From contig NZ_JAESVB010000015.1 of the NCBI RefSeq assembly GCF_020618775.1, positions 1 to 64,000 of the forward strand: 64,000 nucleotides of DNA. The letters run 5' to 3'. Position numbers and translations under genes: made by a program. This document shows, one piece after another, positions 1 through 9,222 of the stretch (the first letter of the stretch is position 1; every line of letters starts with the position of its first letter). Source of the stretch: Acidisoma silvae (GTDB lineage Bacteria > Pseudomonadota > Alphaproteobacteria > Acetobacterales > Acetobacteraceae). The notes under the pieces are model-generated. The model did no database searches, was not told the DNA's origin, and saw only the letters and a list, made by a program, of their open reading frames with translations.

Positions 1-88
1 ACGTTTCGATAAATTTTTAATAACACCGCAATGCTGACGATGAGCCTTTCCGAGCGTCGATAGGCCTGCCTAAAGAAATGAGGCAATT

Positions 89-3000
89 TTGCGCATTTGG
101 GTTGATGGGCAATGCTTTCAAACTGCCAGTAACGTCCGAGGAATTGGTCGTTACGTGGCGGATCTTCTTTGCGCCCTTCATGAGACAGGCAAAGTTAAGC
201 TGATTGTCTCTCTGAATGGCAATATGAAGGAAGAGGCCATTGCGGCGCGGAACTATCTGCGCCGCCTGATGCCGGGCATTGACACGGCAATCTGGTATGG
301 CCTTGCCCCGGATGGGGAACTTCGCCGGGGATATTGCACCGAGCGGATGACCGACGAACAAATCCTGGCGGCGCATGTGAACGCGCTTGCGCCGGATGTG
401 GCACTCTCCCCCAGCCCCTTTGAGGGCAGTTGGGACCGGTCGACACCATTCATCAGAACCAAAAATATCGAAGCGCTGACCGCCTGCGTTTTTCATGACG
501 CGATCCCGCATCGCTTCCCGGCCGCATATTTGCACAATGACGCGGACCGGAAGACCTATGAGCGACGATTCAATGCGATCACGAATTTTGATCTGGTACT
601 TTGCAATTCTGAATTTACCAACTCTGAATATAAGGACATTTTTGGCAAGACAAATAGCATCTCGATCAGCGCCGGTCTTTCGCCATCATTTTCCAGTTTG
701 ATCAGCAATGCTTCTGGACAACTTGGGCTAGCGCCTGACCTTGGTCGATATGTTCTATATGTTGGAGGCATGGACTGGCGCAAGAATGTCCCGCTTCTCG
801 TCCGCGGCATGGCTCAAGTTCCGGAAGCAATCGCGGGCACGCTGAAGCTGGTTATCGCCGGGGACAATGGCTCCCAATATATCAACCCGCTACGCCAAAC
901 CTGGGAAAAAGCGGGACTGCCCGCATCGAATTTGATCTCCACGGGTTGGATTTCCGATGCGCAGCTGGCGGCTTTGTATACAGGTGCGGCTGTTACTGTA
1001 CAGCCCTCTCTTATGGAAGGGTTCGGCCTTACAGCGCTTGAGGCAATGGCCGCCGGTTCTCCTTTTCTGTCAGCGCGTGGTGGCGCGGTAGCGGAGGTGG
1101 TTGGCTACGAAGCAACCCTTTTTGATCCTTATGATCCCAGAGACCTATCCCGCCAGATTTCTCGGATCATCAATGATACAGAATTTAGAGAGATTTCGGT
1201 TGCACACGGATATGAGCGCGCAAAGCTTTTTAGGTGGGACAAGACTGCCACCATTATGCTCGATACCCTTCAAACCTATTTAGGAGCAAAAGCAACAAGC
1301 AATCCACCGGTGCTATCAGAGCGCCCAAACAGCGAGGGTAGGTTTTCGCCCCCCGGTCGACGGCTATTGATGGACGTCAGCTCAACGCTTCAGAGCCCTG
1401 TCATGTCCGGTATCCAGCGCGTCATCCATAAACTCTCCCAGGGAATGGCGACGCTCAATGAAACCGGCACAGCCTTGGCGCAAACCGAGCTCAGCTACTG
1501 CCGTGATGAGCTTGGCTGGTATAGCTTATCGAAAGTGGAAAAAAATTCCCTCGCCTTGGACCCGCGCGCCCGCCTGGGATTTGAAGATAACGACACCTAT
1601 TTTCTGCTCGACAGTTCCTGGACCTTCATTGAAGGCCAGAAACGCAGGCTGCTGGATGCTCTTGTGATGGGCCAGGAGGTGATCCATGGCATTCATGACA
1701 TCGGCCCTCTCACCATGCCTGCTTTCACCGATGCCGGCATGCCGCCGGCTTTCCGGCGCTGGTTTGAATTCATCCTTGGCTATTCCACCGGCATCATCTG
1801 TGTTTCGCGAGCGGTCGCTGACGAAGTGTACGGCTTGATTGAGGCCATTCAATTGCCGCGCCCGATGAAAATCGGCTATTTTTCTCTGGGTGGTGACTTC
1901 GCCGATGTCGAGCCCGACCCGGCCTGGTTGGATTTCACCGGCAGTCGCCCGACCTTTCTCATGGTCGGCACCATCGAGCCCAGGAAGGCCCATTGGGTCG
2001 CGCTCGACGCTTTCGAGCAGCTGTGGCGAGATGGGGTGGATGTCAATCTGCTGATCATCGGCAAGCCGGGCTGGGACACGCGCCTGCTGCGGTCGCGACT
2101 GGCGCATCACTCGGAAGCCAATAAACGTTTGTTCGTGAAGACCGGAATCAGTGACGGGGAACTGCGCGCGGCCTATGGCTTCGCCCAGGCGCTGATCATG
2201 ACCTCCTATCTGGAAGGGTTCGGACTGCCGGTGGCAGAGGCCGGCGCGTTGGGCTGCCCTGTCATTCTGGCCGATATCCCCGTGTTCCGGGAAGTCAGCT
2301 TCGCTGCCCCCGCCTCCGCCTATTTCAAACCCAGCGACCCGGATGATCTGGCACGTTGCATTGCCAATGTGCTTCGCGATGGTTTCATGGATCGTGATTC
2401 CCGGCCGGCCCCTTGGCCGACCTGGACCGAGAGCGCGATGCAGGTTCAGCAGGTCATATTCGAAGGCTGGTGGTACAAACAGTACGAACCACGCGAGATG
2501 CTGCCCAATACGCGACTATCCGATATCGGCAGGGTAGAAATGACCGTGCCGCTGGCCGATAGTGGCCGTGCCCATACGATGCGCTGCATGGAAGGTCCGC
2601 TGCTGTCCGAGAATGGCGATGAGATCCGATTTGTCATCGCCCTCAGAAACGATAGCGACATGATCTGGTCCAGCTATGGACGGGCCGGTGGCGGTTTTGA
2701 CGTCAACATGGGATCGCATATCTATACGGCTAATGGCAATTGCTTGGATTTCGACAATCCACGCACCCATATCCCCTTTGTTGTCGCGCCAGGACAGGAA
2801 GTATTTTTCCCGATCCGGATCGCCAGCGATTGGCTGGCCCGCGAAGGCCGCTATGTCGGCGTTGAGATGGTTCAGGAGGGTGTGAGTTGGATGGGCGAAC
2901 GCCTGCGTCTGGATCTGCTTCAGCCGCGCGCCGCTCTCGAACTGCCTCTGGCCCACCAGCCGTCCGGCAAAGCGGCCGCGCTACAGTTGGTTCTGGCACG

Positions 3001-3904
3001 CGGCCCTTTCACAGCCGCGGATGAGGCAGAAAAATTATTCCTGATTACACTCTACAATACGCATAACGCGCCTATTTTTCTGACTGGCGCAGAGGACAAG
3101 CCGAGCGTCTCCATTTCCGTGCTCAACGTCGCCGGCGACGCTATGGGGCGCGGCCATGTTCTGTCCTGCTGCTCCAAAATTGCGCCTGGAAGTTATGGGC
3201 TGATGTGCGTCTCGATACCGGGCTACCTGACGCCACAGACCGCCAGCCTCAGTCTGGAATTTGTCGCAGGCGACAAGGCCGCATGGAATTTCGATCTGTC
3301 TGAGCTGAAGTTTAAGAAAAATTCGCGAGAAATAGAGTTTCTTCTGGAAACCATCAGCGATCCTGAGCCGATCGGCGAAGCAGCCGAACCCGCAAGGATC
3401 GTCAAGGATGCGGGACCGCAGGTGTTGAATCTTGATGCTTATGACGATCTGAGCAACGAGGAATTCTGCCGCACGATGTATTCCGTTTTGCTGAATAGAG
3501 AAGTCGATGACAGCGGTTTAAACTTCTACAAATGGGCCATCGATACGTCGCGGTTGACACGGCTAGGCGCTGCGAAGCGCATTATTCATGACAATCAGTT
3601 GTCACGAATGTGGAACATCGTTTCTGGGCAATCAGAACGCAGCGAAATGACGGTTTTTTTGAAACCGTACGTGCGGCGAGAAGAACCTATCGAGCAGATA
3701 GAAGATGCGCTCAGCACAAAAATTCCGCAGCATATTGTCGAGCGATGGGTTTCTAATTTTCTTAGCCCTGAGGAACTCGCTCACGAAATCCAAAAGACCC
3801 TAGATCCTTTTTTCTATGTCTTAGTCTTGATTGATCAAGAAATCACTTCCGTCGAAAAAAATTCTGATGATTCTTTTACAATTGGCGAACTTTTGATCAG
3901 ATAA
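89..3904 (+). CDS. Two-domain GT4-type glycosyltransferase with C-terminal DUF4214-like region
   Basis: Predicted to transfer sugars during surface polysaccharide assembly in the cytoplasm. The 1271-residue product holds two GT-B/GT4 modules. The first (about 1-400) has the donor-site motif LMEGFGLTALEAMAAG. The second (about 425-830) has GTIEPRK and YLEGFGLPVAEAGALGCP. A beta-rich stretch (about 850-970) and a DUF4214-like segment near 1140-1195 (FCRTMYSVLLNREVDDSGL) follow. Start is TTG at 89, because the product then begins MRIWVDGQCF as GT4 proteins do; an AGG precedes it. Ordinary GT4 enzymes are about 400 residues, so this is a fusion. Family is clear; acceptor and linkage are unknown. 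Confidence 0.88.
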   Translation: MRIWVDGQCFQTASNVRGIGRYVADLLCALHETGKVKLIVSLNGNMKEEAIAARNYLRRLMPGIDTAIWYGLAPDGELRRGYCTERMTDEQILAAHVNALAPDVALSPSPFEGSWDRSTPFIRTKNIEALTACVFHDAIPHRFPAAYLHNDADRKTYERRFNAITNFDLVLCNSEFTNSEYKDIFGKTNSISISAGLSPSFSSLISNASGQLGLAPDLGRYVLYVGGMDWRKNVPLLVRGMAQVPEAIAGTLKLVIAGDNGSQYINPLRQTWEKAGLPASNLISTGWISDAQLAALYTGAAVTVQPSLMEGFGLTALEAMAAGSPFLSARGGAVAEVVGYEATLFDPYDPRDLSRQISRIINDTEFREISVAHGYERAKLFRWDKTATIMLDTLQTYLGAKATSNPPVLSERPNSEGRFSPPGRRLLMDVSSTLQSPVMSGIQRVIHKLSQGMATLNETGTALAQTELSYCRDELGWYSLSKVEKNSLALDPRARLGFEDNDTYFLLDSSWTFIEGQKRRLLDALVMGQEVIHGIHDIGPLTMPAFTDAGMPPAFRRWFEFILGYSTGIICVSRAVADEVYGLIEAIQLPRPMKIGYFSLGGDFADVEPDPAWLDFTGSRPTFLMVGTIEPRKAHWVALDAFEQLWRDGVDVNLLIIGKPGWDTRLLRSRLAHHSEANKRLFVKTGISDGELRAAYGFAQALIMTSYLEGFGLPVAEAGALGCPVILADIPVFREVSFAAPASAYFKPSDPDDLARCIANVLRDGFMDRDSRPAPWPTWTESAMQVQQVIFEGWWYKQYEPREMLPNTRLSDIGRVEMTVPLADSGRAHTMRCMEGPLLSENGDEIRFVIALRNDSDMIWSSYGRAGGGFDVNMGSHIYTANGNCLDFDNPRTHIPFVVAPGQEVFFPIRIASDWLAREGRYVGVEMVQEGVSWMGERLRLDLLQPRAALELPLAHQPSGKAAALQLVLARGPFTAADEAEKLFLITLYNTHNAPIFLTGAEDKPSVSISVLNVAGDAMGRGHVLSCCSKIAPGSYGLMCVSIPGYLTPQTASLSLEFVAGDKAAWNFDLSELKFKKNSREIEFLLETISDPEPIGEAAEPARIVKDAGPQVLNLDAYDDLSNEEFCRTMYSVLLNREVDDSGLNFYKWAIDTSRLTRLGAAKRIIHDNQLSRMWNIVSGQSERSEMTVFLKPYVRREEPIEQIEDALSTKIPQHIVERWVSNFLSPEELAHEIQKTLDPFFYVLVLIDQEITSVEKNSDDSFTIGELLIR

Positions 3905-3905
3905 G

Positions 3906-3938
3906 GGAAAATTAGTCAAGCTAGTAGACTAATTTTCC
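3906..3938. terminator. Bidirectional hairpin terminator
   Basis: Perfect 12-bp stem (GGAAAATTAGTC with GACTAATTTTCC) around a 9-nt loop, two bases after the glycosyltransferase stop. The A/T-rich stem gives a T-tract on both strands, so it may also end the opposing gene at 4014. Confidence 0.75.
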
Positions 3939-4013
3939 TCTAGCTCAATTTATTTTATAAATTGCAATCATGTCTTACATCAAAATAATCTCAATTTACT
4001 TAAATAATAAAAA

Positions 4014-4676
4014 TTATTTTGAAATAATATTTCCCACTTCTTCTTTTATTCTTTCCATTCTTTCATCAAAAGATTTTGCATTTGATCTTAAAACCTGGCG
4101 AATAAAACTTGCTTTTTCGTTGTTGAATAACTCCCTCGCAACGAGAGTAACCCCTTCCAATAAATCTGGATTGGTTTGCAAAATTTGATGGAGACGCGGT
4201 TGATCACTTGGGACCATTTGCCATTCTTTTGCATTTTGCAGTTGAGAATCAGGGGTAGACATAAAGTGGCGATACCAAGCTTCAGCCAGACGTCTGCCCC
4301 GATCGGAAGCAAGGTCTATAAGAAATACACCATCATTCACATCCCATTTATGACCTGTCAAACCACCAGGAGAAAAAATAGCATTTCCAGGTGTATTCTT
4401 AAGAAATTTCATTAAATTAAATGAGTGGTCGTATACAAAAGCATCGGCATCAAGATAAAATATCCACCCATTGTAGCCTAATTCCAACTGTTCTTTCAGG
4501 TAAACTATTCTGTTAAAACAAGCATGCCACGGGTAATATCCTCTTTTGAGCCCTACAAAAGTTTCAAAAGGCACTCCAATTGAATCAAAATAAGAACGAT
4601 TGTTTTTTGAAGTAATATCTAACATTTGAGCATAGTTTTCCGCATTTGCGGTTTGAAAAGCTTTAATTTTTTCCAT
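4014..4676 (-). CDS. GT-A fold glycosyltransferase, AT-rich
   Basis: Likely nucleotide-sugar glycosyltransferase of the GT34/GT77-like class. In the 220-residue product the DxD metal/sugar-binding motif is in FYLDADAFVYD (about 72-82), followed by NDGVFLIDL and a PSDQPRL segment typical of the acceptor-side loop. No signal peptide or membrane segment is seen, so it is probably cytosolic. Base composition is far more AT-rich than the flanking chromosome, pointing to transfer. It faces away from the SGNH-like gene across a shared 156-bp promoter region. Together with the upstream GT4 protein it suggests a surface-glycan locus. Substrate unknown. Confidence 0.72.
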   Translation of the reverse strand: MEKIKAFQTANAENYAQMLDITSKNNRSYFDSIGVPFETFVGLKRGYYPWHACFNRIVYLKEQLELGYNGWIFYLDADAFVYDHSFNLMKFLKNTPGNAIFSPGGLTGHKWDVNDGVFLIDLASDRGRRLAEAWYRHFMSTPDSQLQNAKEWQMVPSDQPRLHQILQTNPDLLEGVTLVARELFNNEKASFIRQVLRSNAKSFDERMERIKEEVGNIISK

Positions 4677-4832
4677 GACAAACCTTAAAAATAAACCACA
4701 AGTGATCTCTAGATTTTTATACTGCCGTAAATGCCCTATGTCTATAATAGCCGCAAAAATTGCTCCGATTCTATCAGATGCAATTGCCCACGTATTCTGC
4801 TTTAAGGTTCGTTACCTTTGGAGATGCTCACA

Positions 4833-5531
4833 ATGATTCATATGTTTTTTGGAGATTCTCATTCTCGCCAGTTTGTAGGAACATCCTGGGGTATATTTGC
4901 TCACTATATTTTCTCAGGCGCTACAATTAAGGGGCTTTCAAACAACAATTCGACGACAGGACACGCAAAAATTATTGACCTATCTGTGTCTAACAAACTA
5001 AGAAAACAAATTTTTTTAATGCTAGGCCACGTTGATTTAGATTTTACGCTAATTCGCGATCTTTGTTCTAATCCATCTCTGGACATTAGCGATTTCATCC
5101 AAAAAAGAATCGAGATATATGTAAATTTTGTATATAGATTACAATCACTCGATATGGCGATCGAAAATATTTTTATACTTGGCCCACAGATTTCCCCTCT
5201 TAGGAATAATTATTTCTTTAAATCTACAGCTTTACAGATTAATTGCGAACCTGACCTAATTCAAGATACGGCAACAAGAGTTTGCATTGATGACGCCACA
5301 AGAGCAGCTCAAGTTATTTACTTTAATGATCAATTGAGTCAGGCAATTAATGTTTTTAACAAAGTGCATTTTTTAAGAATTGATAAAAAAATGGTCGATC
5401 GCGGCAACTTAATATTAGAACATTTCATTGCGAATGACAAAGCAGATCACCATGCCAATATCTCTCAAACTCAAAAATTGTGGCACCCATTACTTAATGA
5501 CTTCATCAAGGAAAAAGTTATTGTAGGATAG
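4833..5531 (+). CDS. SGNH/GDSL-like hypothetical protein, AT-rich
   Basis: The product starts MIHMFFGDSHSR. GDSH with a late DKADHHAN segment resembles block I (GDS) and block V (DxxH) of SGNH hydrolases, many of which add or remove acyl groups on glycans. ATG 4833 was chosen because GGAG at 4820-4823 lies 9 nt upstream; TTG 4818 and ATG 4824 are also in frame. About 232 residues, no signal peptide. AT-rich like the divergent GT-A gene, so the two probably arrived together. The role in O-acylation of the glycan is inference from motif and location. Confidence 0.55.
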   Translation: MIHMFFGDSHSRQFVGTSWGIFAHYIFSGATIKGLSNNNSTTGHAKIIDLSVSNKLRKQIFLMLGHVDLDFTLIRDLCSNPSLDISDFIQKRIEIYVNFVYRLQSLDMAIENIFILGPQISPLRNNYFFKSTALQINCEPDLIQDTATRVCIDDATRAAQVIYFNDQLSQAINVFNKVHFLRIDKKMVDRGNLILEHFIANDKADHHANISQTQKLWHPLLNDFIKEKVIVG

Positions 5532-5592
5532 ACACAAATAATTTCTGGAATTTAGAAAATTTATCTTTTTGGTTTTACTAAATTACTTTCTT

Positions 5593-5967
5593 CTACTGCA
5601 CCGTCGGCGGTGTGTAGTCCCCCAGGCGCGCCATCTGCTCCTTGAAGACGCCCAGAAACGTTTCTGCGGCGGGATGGCTGAGTGGTGTGGACAACCATCC
5701 CAGTCCGGGGTGGTGCAGGGCCACGCGCAGCAGGCCGTCCACCTCATGCGGGCCGACGAACCAGCGCATGCCGGGCGCCTCCACCACCGGGTCTCCCGGT
5801 TTCAGGTTTCGATAAGGCAATGGCGGTTCCATCTGCGAGCGCAGAAAGATAAGCGCCGGCAGCAGGCGCGATACCACCTCGGCCGGGAGGGTCAGGGATG
5901 TGCCCTCACCGTCACCGATGGTCAGCGACGCTTTATCATCCGACAAAGTCAGCTTCACCTGGGACAT
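5593..5967 (-). CDS. Conserved-looking hypothetical protein
   Basis: 124 residues, beginning MSQVKLTLSDDKASLTIGDG, with no signal peptide, membrane segment or recognised motif. The alternating hydrophobic N-terminus suggests a beta-rich domain. High-GC codon use matches the chromosome, unlike the AT-rich genes just upstream. It lies 72 bp downstream of the methyltransferase on the same strand and may be co-transcribed with it. Function not recognised. Confidence 0.6.
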   Translation of the reverse strand: MSQVKLTLSDDKASLTIGDGEGTSLTLPAEVVSRLLPALIFLRSQMEPPLPYRNLKPGDPVVEAPGMRWFVGPHEVDGLLRVALHHPGLGWLSTPLSHPAAETFLGVFKEQMARLGDYTPPTVQ

Positions 5968-6039
5968 CGGCCCCTCCGCGACGGCTCCAATAACGGTACC
6001 GTGACGGACAAATGTCTGATTGGCAATGATTTAGCGCGG

Positions 6040-6657
6040 TTAGAACGGGTTCTTTGTGAGACGCCAGAGGTTCTGGAGGTCTCCCACCATGCGCCCGGCA
6101 TCCGGCTTCCAGCCGGACGCGCGGAAGACGGCCGTCATTTCGGCTTCCGAAAAATCATTTACCCAGGCATGGGCGCGACGGTCGGCCAGCGCACCGGGCG
6201 CGTCGGTCACGCAATAGCTGACCACGAGAACCGGGTATTGCCCATGCAAAGCCCGCAGCAGCGCCAGCGGGTCATGGATATATTCGAGGAGACCGAGACA
6301 GGCCGCCGCCACCGCACCCGTCTCAGGCGGCGGCGCAGCATTGAGGTCGCAGACCAGCGTCCGATGGTCCCGCGCCGTCACGTCCAGCGGGATATAGCGC
6401 TGATCGGGCCGCAGATGGCGCGCCAGACCCATGGTGCCGCAGCCGAAATCGGCGACCGATGGCGCATCGGCCAATAATGCGGCCGCCATGGCGGCCCGCG
6501 CGTCCCAGTGCGACGCCTCCTCGGTCGCCAGCGCCAGCCAGCGCTCGGTCAGCGTCCGCTTTTCCGCCATCGCGGCCTCGGTCAACGCCAACCGCGCCTC
6601 CAGACTCAGCTCGTAGAACGGAATCACGCGCGCCCTCCCCTGTCTGGCCAATGCCAC
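6040..6657 (-). CDS. Class I SAM-dependent methyltransferase
   Basis: A Rossmann-fold methyltransferase of 205 residues. The SAM-binding motif I is VADFGCGTMGLARHL (about 71-85), followed by an acidic strand end (YIPLDVTARD) and a post-motif region CLGLLEYIHDPLALLRAL. No membrane segment. Substrate cannot be read from the sequence. Oriented towards the 124-residue hypothetical gene, probably one transcription unit. Confidence 0.75.
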   Translation of the reverse strand: MALARQGRARVIPFYELSLEARLALTEAAMAEKRTLTERWLALATEEASHWDARAAMAAALLADAPSVADFGCGTMGLARHLRPDQRYIPLDVTARDHRTLVCDLNAAPPPETGAVAAACLGLLEYIHDPLALLRALHGQYPVLVVSYCVTDAPGALADRRAHAWVNDFSEAEMTAVFRASGWKPDAGRMVGDLQNLWRLTKNPF

Positions 6658-6805
6658 AGCCTATCCGTTCTCAATCGTAACGGACCAGGAAATACGCGGA
6701 GTTCGGCAGATTTGCCGCCGCCGGAGGGTGACTAAAAATTAGCCACAGGCGGCAGGGCATCGGCCATAAGAATGAATATGGCGCGTTTTTAGACATAATT
6801 TTAGG

Positions 6806-6818
6806 ATCGTTGAACGAT
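6806..6818. promoter_or_regulatory. Palindromic operator candidate upstream of gntR
   Basis: Perfect ATCGTT-G-AACGAT palindrome 46 bp upstream of the GntR start. Size and symmetry suit an FCD-GntR dimer, suggesting autoregulation of the operon. The assignment to this regulator is inference. Confidence 0.5.
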
Positions 6819-6863
6819 TTTACTCGACCTGCCGCATGATTGCCCTTATGCGTGCCGCTCACG

Positions 6864-7667
6864 ATGACGACGACACAGCAGACTTCCGACCTGACAGAGG
6901 ATGCCGACGGCCAGCCGGGCCAGGAATCCGCCGCCCTGCGCGCCGCCGGCCTGCTGCGAGACCGCATCGTCTCCGGCGATCTGCGCTCCGGCACGCCGCT
7001 GCGCGAAACGCTGCTGGCCGCCGAACTCAAGGTCTCGCGCAATACGCTGCGCGAAGCCCTGCGCCAGTTGACGCATGAGGGGCTTGTCAACCAGGTTCTG
7101 TATAAGGGCGCGGTCGTGCCCATCATGACCGACGAAGATGTCAGTGACATTTTCCGCGCCCGCCGCGCCATTCAGATCCATGCCGTGCTGGAAAGCCATA
7201 ACGCCCCGGCCGCGCAGTTGAACCGCCTATCGGACGAGATCGAGGCTGCGGCGGCGGCCATCGCCCGAAACGATTGGAAGGCGGCCGGCACGGCGTCGCT
7301 GCATTTCCATCAGGCGATCGTGGCGCTGATCGGCAGCGCCAAGCTGGACGGGTTCTTTCACGTCCTCTCCGCGCAACTCAGTTTGGCTTTGGCCGAGGCC
7401 CGTGGAGACAGCGTCTTTCAGTCGCGCTGGGTGCCGCGCAACCGCGATATCTGCGCCTTCATCCGTGCGGGCCGGCGGGAGGAAGCGCGCGCCGCCCTGC
7501 TCGCCTTCATCGATGCGTCCGAAGTCGTGGTGCGCGGCATCGTCCGCCACGGCTGGGACAATTTCAAAACCCAGGAAGCGGCGGCGCAGGTGCCGCAGGA
7601 CCGGCTGACCCCGCCGGAGGAACCCAATTCCCTGGCGCAATTCTTTCGCACGAGTGCCCCATCATGA
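6864..7667 (+). CDS. GntR-family (FCD) transcriptional regulator
   Basis: DNA-binding regulator of 267 residues. The N-terminal winged helix carries the GntR recognition pattern (LAAELKVSRNTLREALRQLTHEG). The C-terminal helical FCD effector domain shows ASLHFHQAIVALIG. ATG 6864 is preferred; an in-frame TTG lies at 6840. Its stop overlaps the amidase start (ATGA), so it heads an operon with amidase, aminotransferase and APC permease and probably senses the imported compound. A palindrome at 6806-6818 is a likely operator. Confidence 0.85.
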   Translation: MTTTQQTSDLTEDADGQPGQESAALRAAGLLRDRIVSGDLRSGTPLRETLLAAELKVSRNTLREALRQLTHEGLVNQVLYKGAVVPIMTDEDVSDIFRARRAIQIHAVLESHNAPAAQLNRLSDEIEAAAAAIARNDWKAAGTASLHFHQAIVALIGSAKLDGFFHVLSAQLSLALAEARGDSVFQSRWVPRNRDICAFIRAGRREEARAALLAFIDASEVVVRGIVRHGWDNFKTQEAAAQVPQDRLTPPEEPNSLAQFFRTSAPS

Positions 7668-9178
7668 TCCAACGCCCGACAGAGGCCGATATCGCCACGC
7701 TCGCCGACGGCCTGGGCATGACCTTGCCGCAAGCCAGCGGAGCGGAGATCCTGGCGATCATCGACGCGCATCTCAGCGGTTTCGATACCGTGATGGCGCA
7801 GCCTGACCCGGACTGGCCTGTCGCGGCCTATGATCGCTCGGCCCCCATGCGGCCGGAGCCCGCCGACAATCCGCATAATGCCTGGGCCTGGCGGATGGTG
7901 GTGCAAGGCGCGGCCACCGGCCCGCTGCAAGGCTGCACGGTGGCGCTGAAAGACACCATCCTTCTGGCCGGCGCGCCGATGAGCAACGGGTCCAAACTCT
8001 TTGACGGTCATGTCGCGGATATGGACGCGACGGTCGTGACGCGCATGCTCGATGCCGGGGCGACCATCCTGGGCAAGGCGCAATGCGAGGATTTCTGCGT
8101 CTCCGGCGGCAGCCATACCAGCGCCTTCGGCCCTGTCCATAATCCGCGTCGTTTAGGCTATTCCGCCGGCGGGTCGTCCTCCGGTTCCGGCGCGCTGGTT
8201 GCCTCGGGCGCGGTCGATATGGCCATCGGCGGCGACCAGGGCGGGTCCATCCGCATTCCCGCCGCCTATTGCGGCATCAACGGCATGAAGCCGAGCTGGG
8301 GCCTGGTGCCTTACACCGGTGCCGCCTCCATCGAGACCTCGCTGGACCATCTGGGGCCGATGACGCGGACGGTCGCCGAGAATGCGCGCCTGCTGACCGT
8401 CATCGCCGGCGATGACGGCGCCGACCCGCGCCAGTGCAATTTCGGCGGCGGCGACTATACGGCGCTGCTCGAGGCCGGGGTGCAGGGCCTGCGCATCGGC
8501 GTGCTGACGGAAGGCTTCGACTGGCCGGAGATGGATGAGCGCGTGCGCAATTCCGTCCTCGCCGGCATCGGCCGGTTGCAGGCCTTCGGCGCTATCGTCG
8601 AACCCGTCAGCGTGCCGCTGCACAAGGACGGCCGCGCCTTTACGGCGCCCGTCGAGATTGAAGGCCTGTTCGGGCAGATCTTTCAGGCCAATGGCGTCGG
8701 CGCGCAGGGGCGCGGTCCCTATTCGCCGGCCTTCATGGCGGCCCAGGCCGGGTGGCGGCAGAATGCCGACGCGCTGCACGATCTCGTCAAGATCGCGGTC
8801 CTGGCCGGCGCCTATATGACGCGGCTGGATCAGGGCCGCAGCTACGCCCGGGCGCATGCGCTGCGCGCCCGCCTGGCCGCCGCCTATAACGCGGCGCTGG
8901 CGCAGCATGATGTGCTGGTCATGCCGACGCTGCCCATGATAGCGCAACCATTGCCGCCGCCCGATGCCTCTCTGGCTTTGTCCTTCCAGCGGTCTTCGGA
9001 AATGGTCTGCAATACCGCGCAGTTCGATCTTACCGGCCACCCCGCTTTGTCCACGCCCTGCGGCCTGGTGGACGGGCTGCCGGTGGGGCTCATGATCGTC
9101 GGCCGCATGTTCGACGAAGCCAATATCTACCGCGCAGCGGCCGCCCTCGAACGCAGCGCCCATTGGACAGACTGCTGA
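7664..9178 (+). CDS. Amidase-signature hydrolase
   Basis: Hydrolyses an amide bond, releasing ammonia or an amine. The 504-residue product has the full amidase-signature triad with family spacing: Lys96 (VALKDTI), Ser171 (AGGSSSGSG) and Ser195 (GDQGGSIRIPA). No signal peptide, so cytosolic. The true start is ATG 7664, overlapping the gntR stop by 4 bp; the reading frame is open much further upstream but only as an artefact of the gntR gene. Co-located aminotransferase and APC permease suggest catabolism of an imported amide or amino compound. Substrate unknown. Confidence 0.85.
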   Translation: MIQRPTEADIATLADGLGMTLPQASGAEILAIIDAHLSGFDTVMAQPDPDWPVAAYDRSAPMRPEPADNPHNAWAWRMVVQGAATGPLQGCTVALKDTILLAGAPMSNGSKLFDGHVADMDATVVTRMLDAGATILGKAQCEDFCVSGGSHTSAFGPVHNPRRLGYSAGGSSSGSGALVASGAVDMAIGGDQGGSIRIPAAYCGINGMKPSWGLVPYTGAASIETSLDHLGPMTRTVAENARLLTVIAGDDGADPRQCNFGGGDYTALLEAGVQGLRIGVLTEGFDWPEMDERVRNSVLAGIGRLQAFGAIVEPVSVPLHKDGRAFTAPVEIEGLFGQIFQANGVGAQGRGPYSPAFMAAQAGWRQNADALHDLVKIAVLAGAYMTRLDQGRSYARAHALRARLAAAYNAALAQHDVLVMPTLPMIAQPLPPPDASLALSFQRSSEMVCNTAQFDLTGHPALSTPCGLVDGLPVGLMIVGRMFDEANIYRAAAALERSAHWTDC

Positions 9179-9222
9179 GCCAAAAGCCGCGACACCGATC
9201 CTTTCACACAGGTAACAAGACC

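Noticed and set aside
5569-6477. Plus-strand frame of about 300 codons
   Set aside because: Covers two minus-strand genes, one with a clear SAM motif; composition is Arg/Gln-rich shadow type.
7274-7663. N-terminal extension of the amidase frame
   Set aside because: Lies inside gntR in another frame; the amidase starts at ATG 7664 by ATGA overlap.
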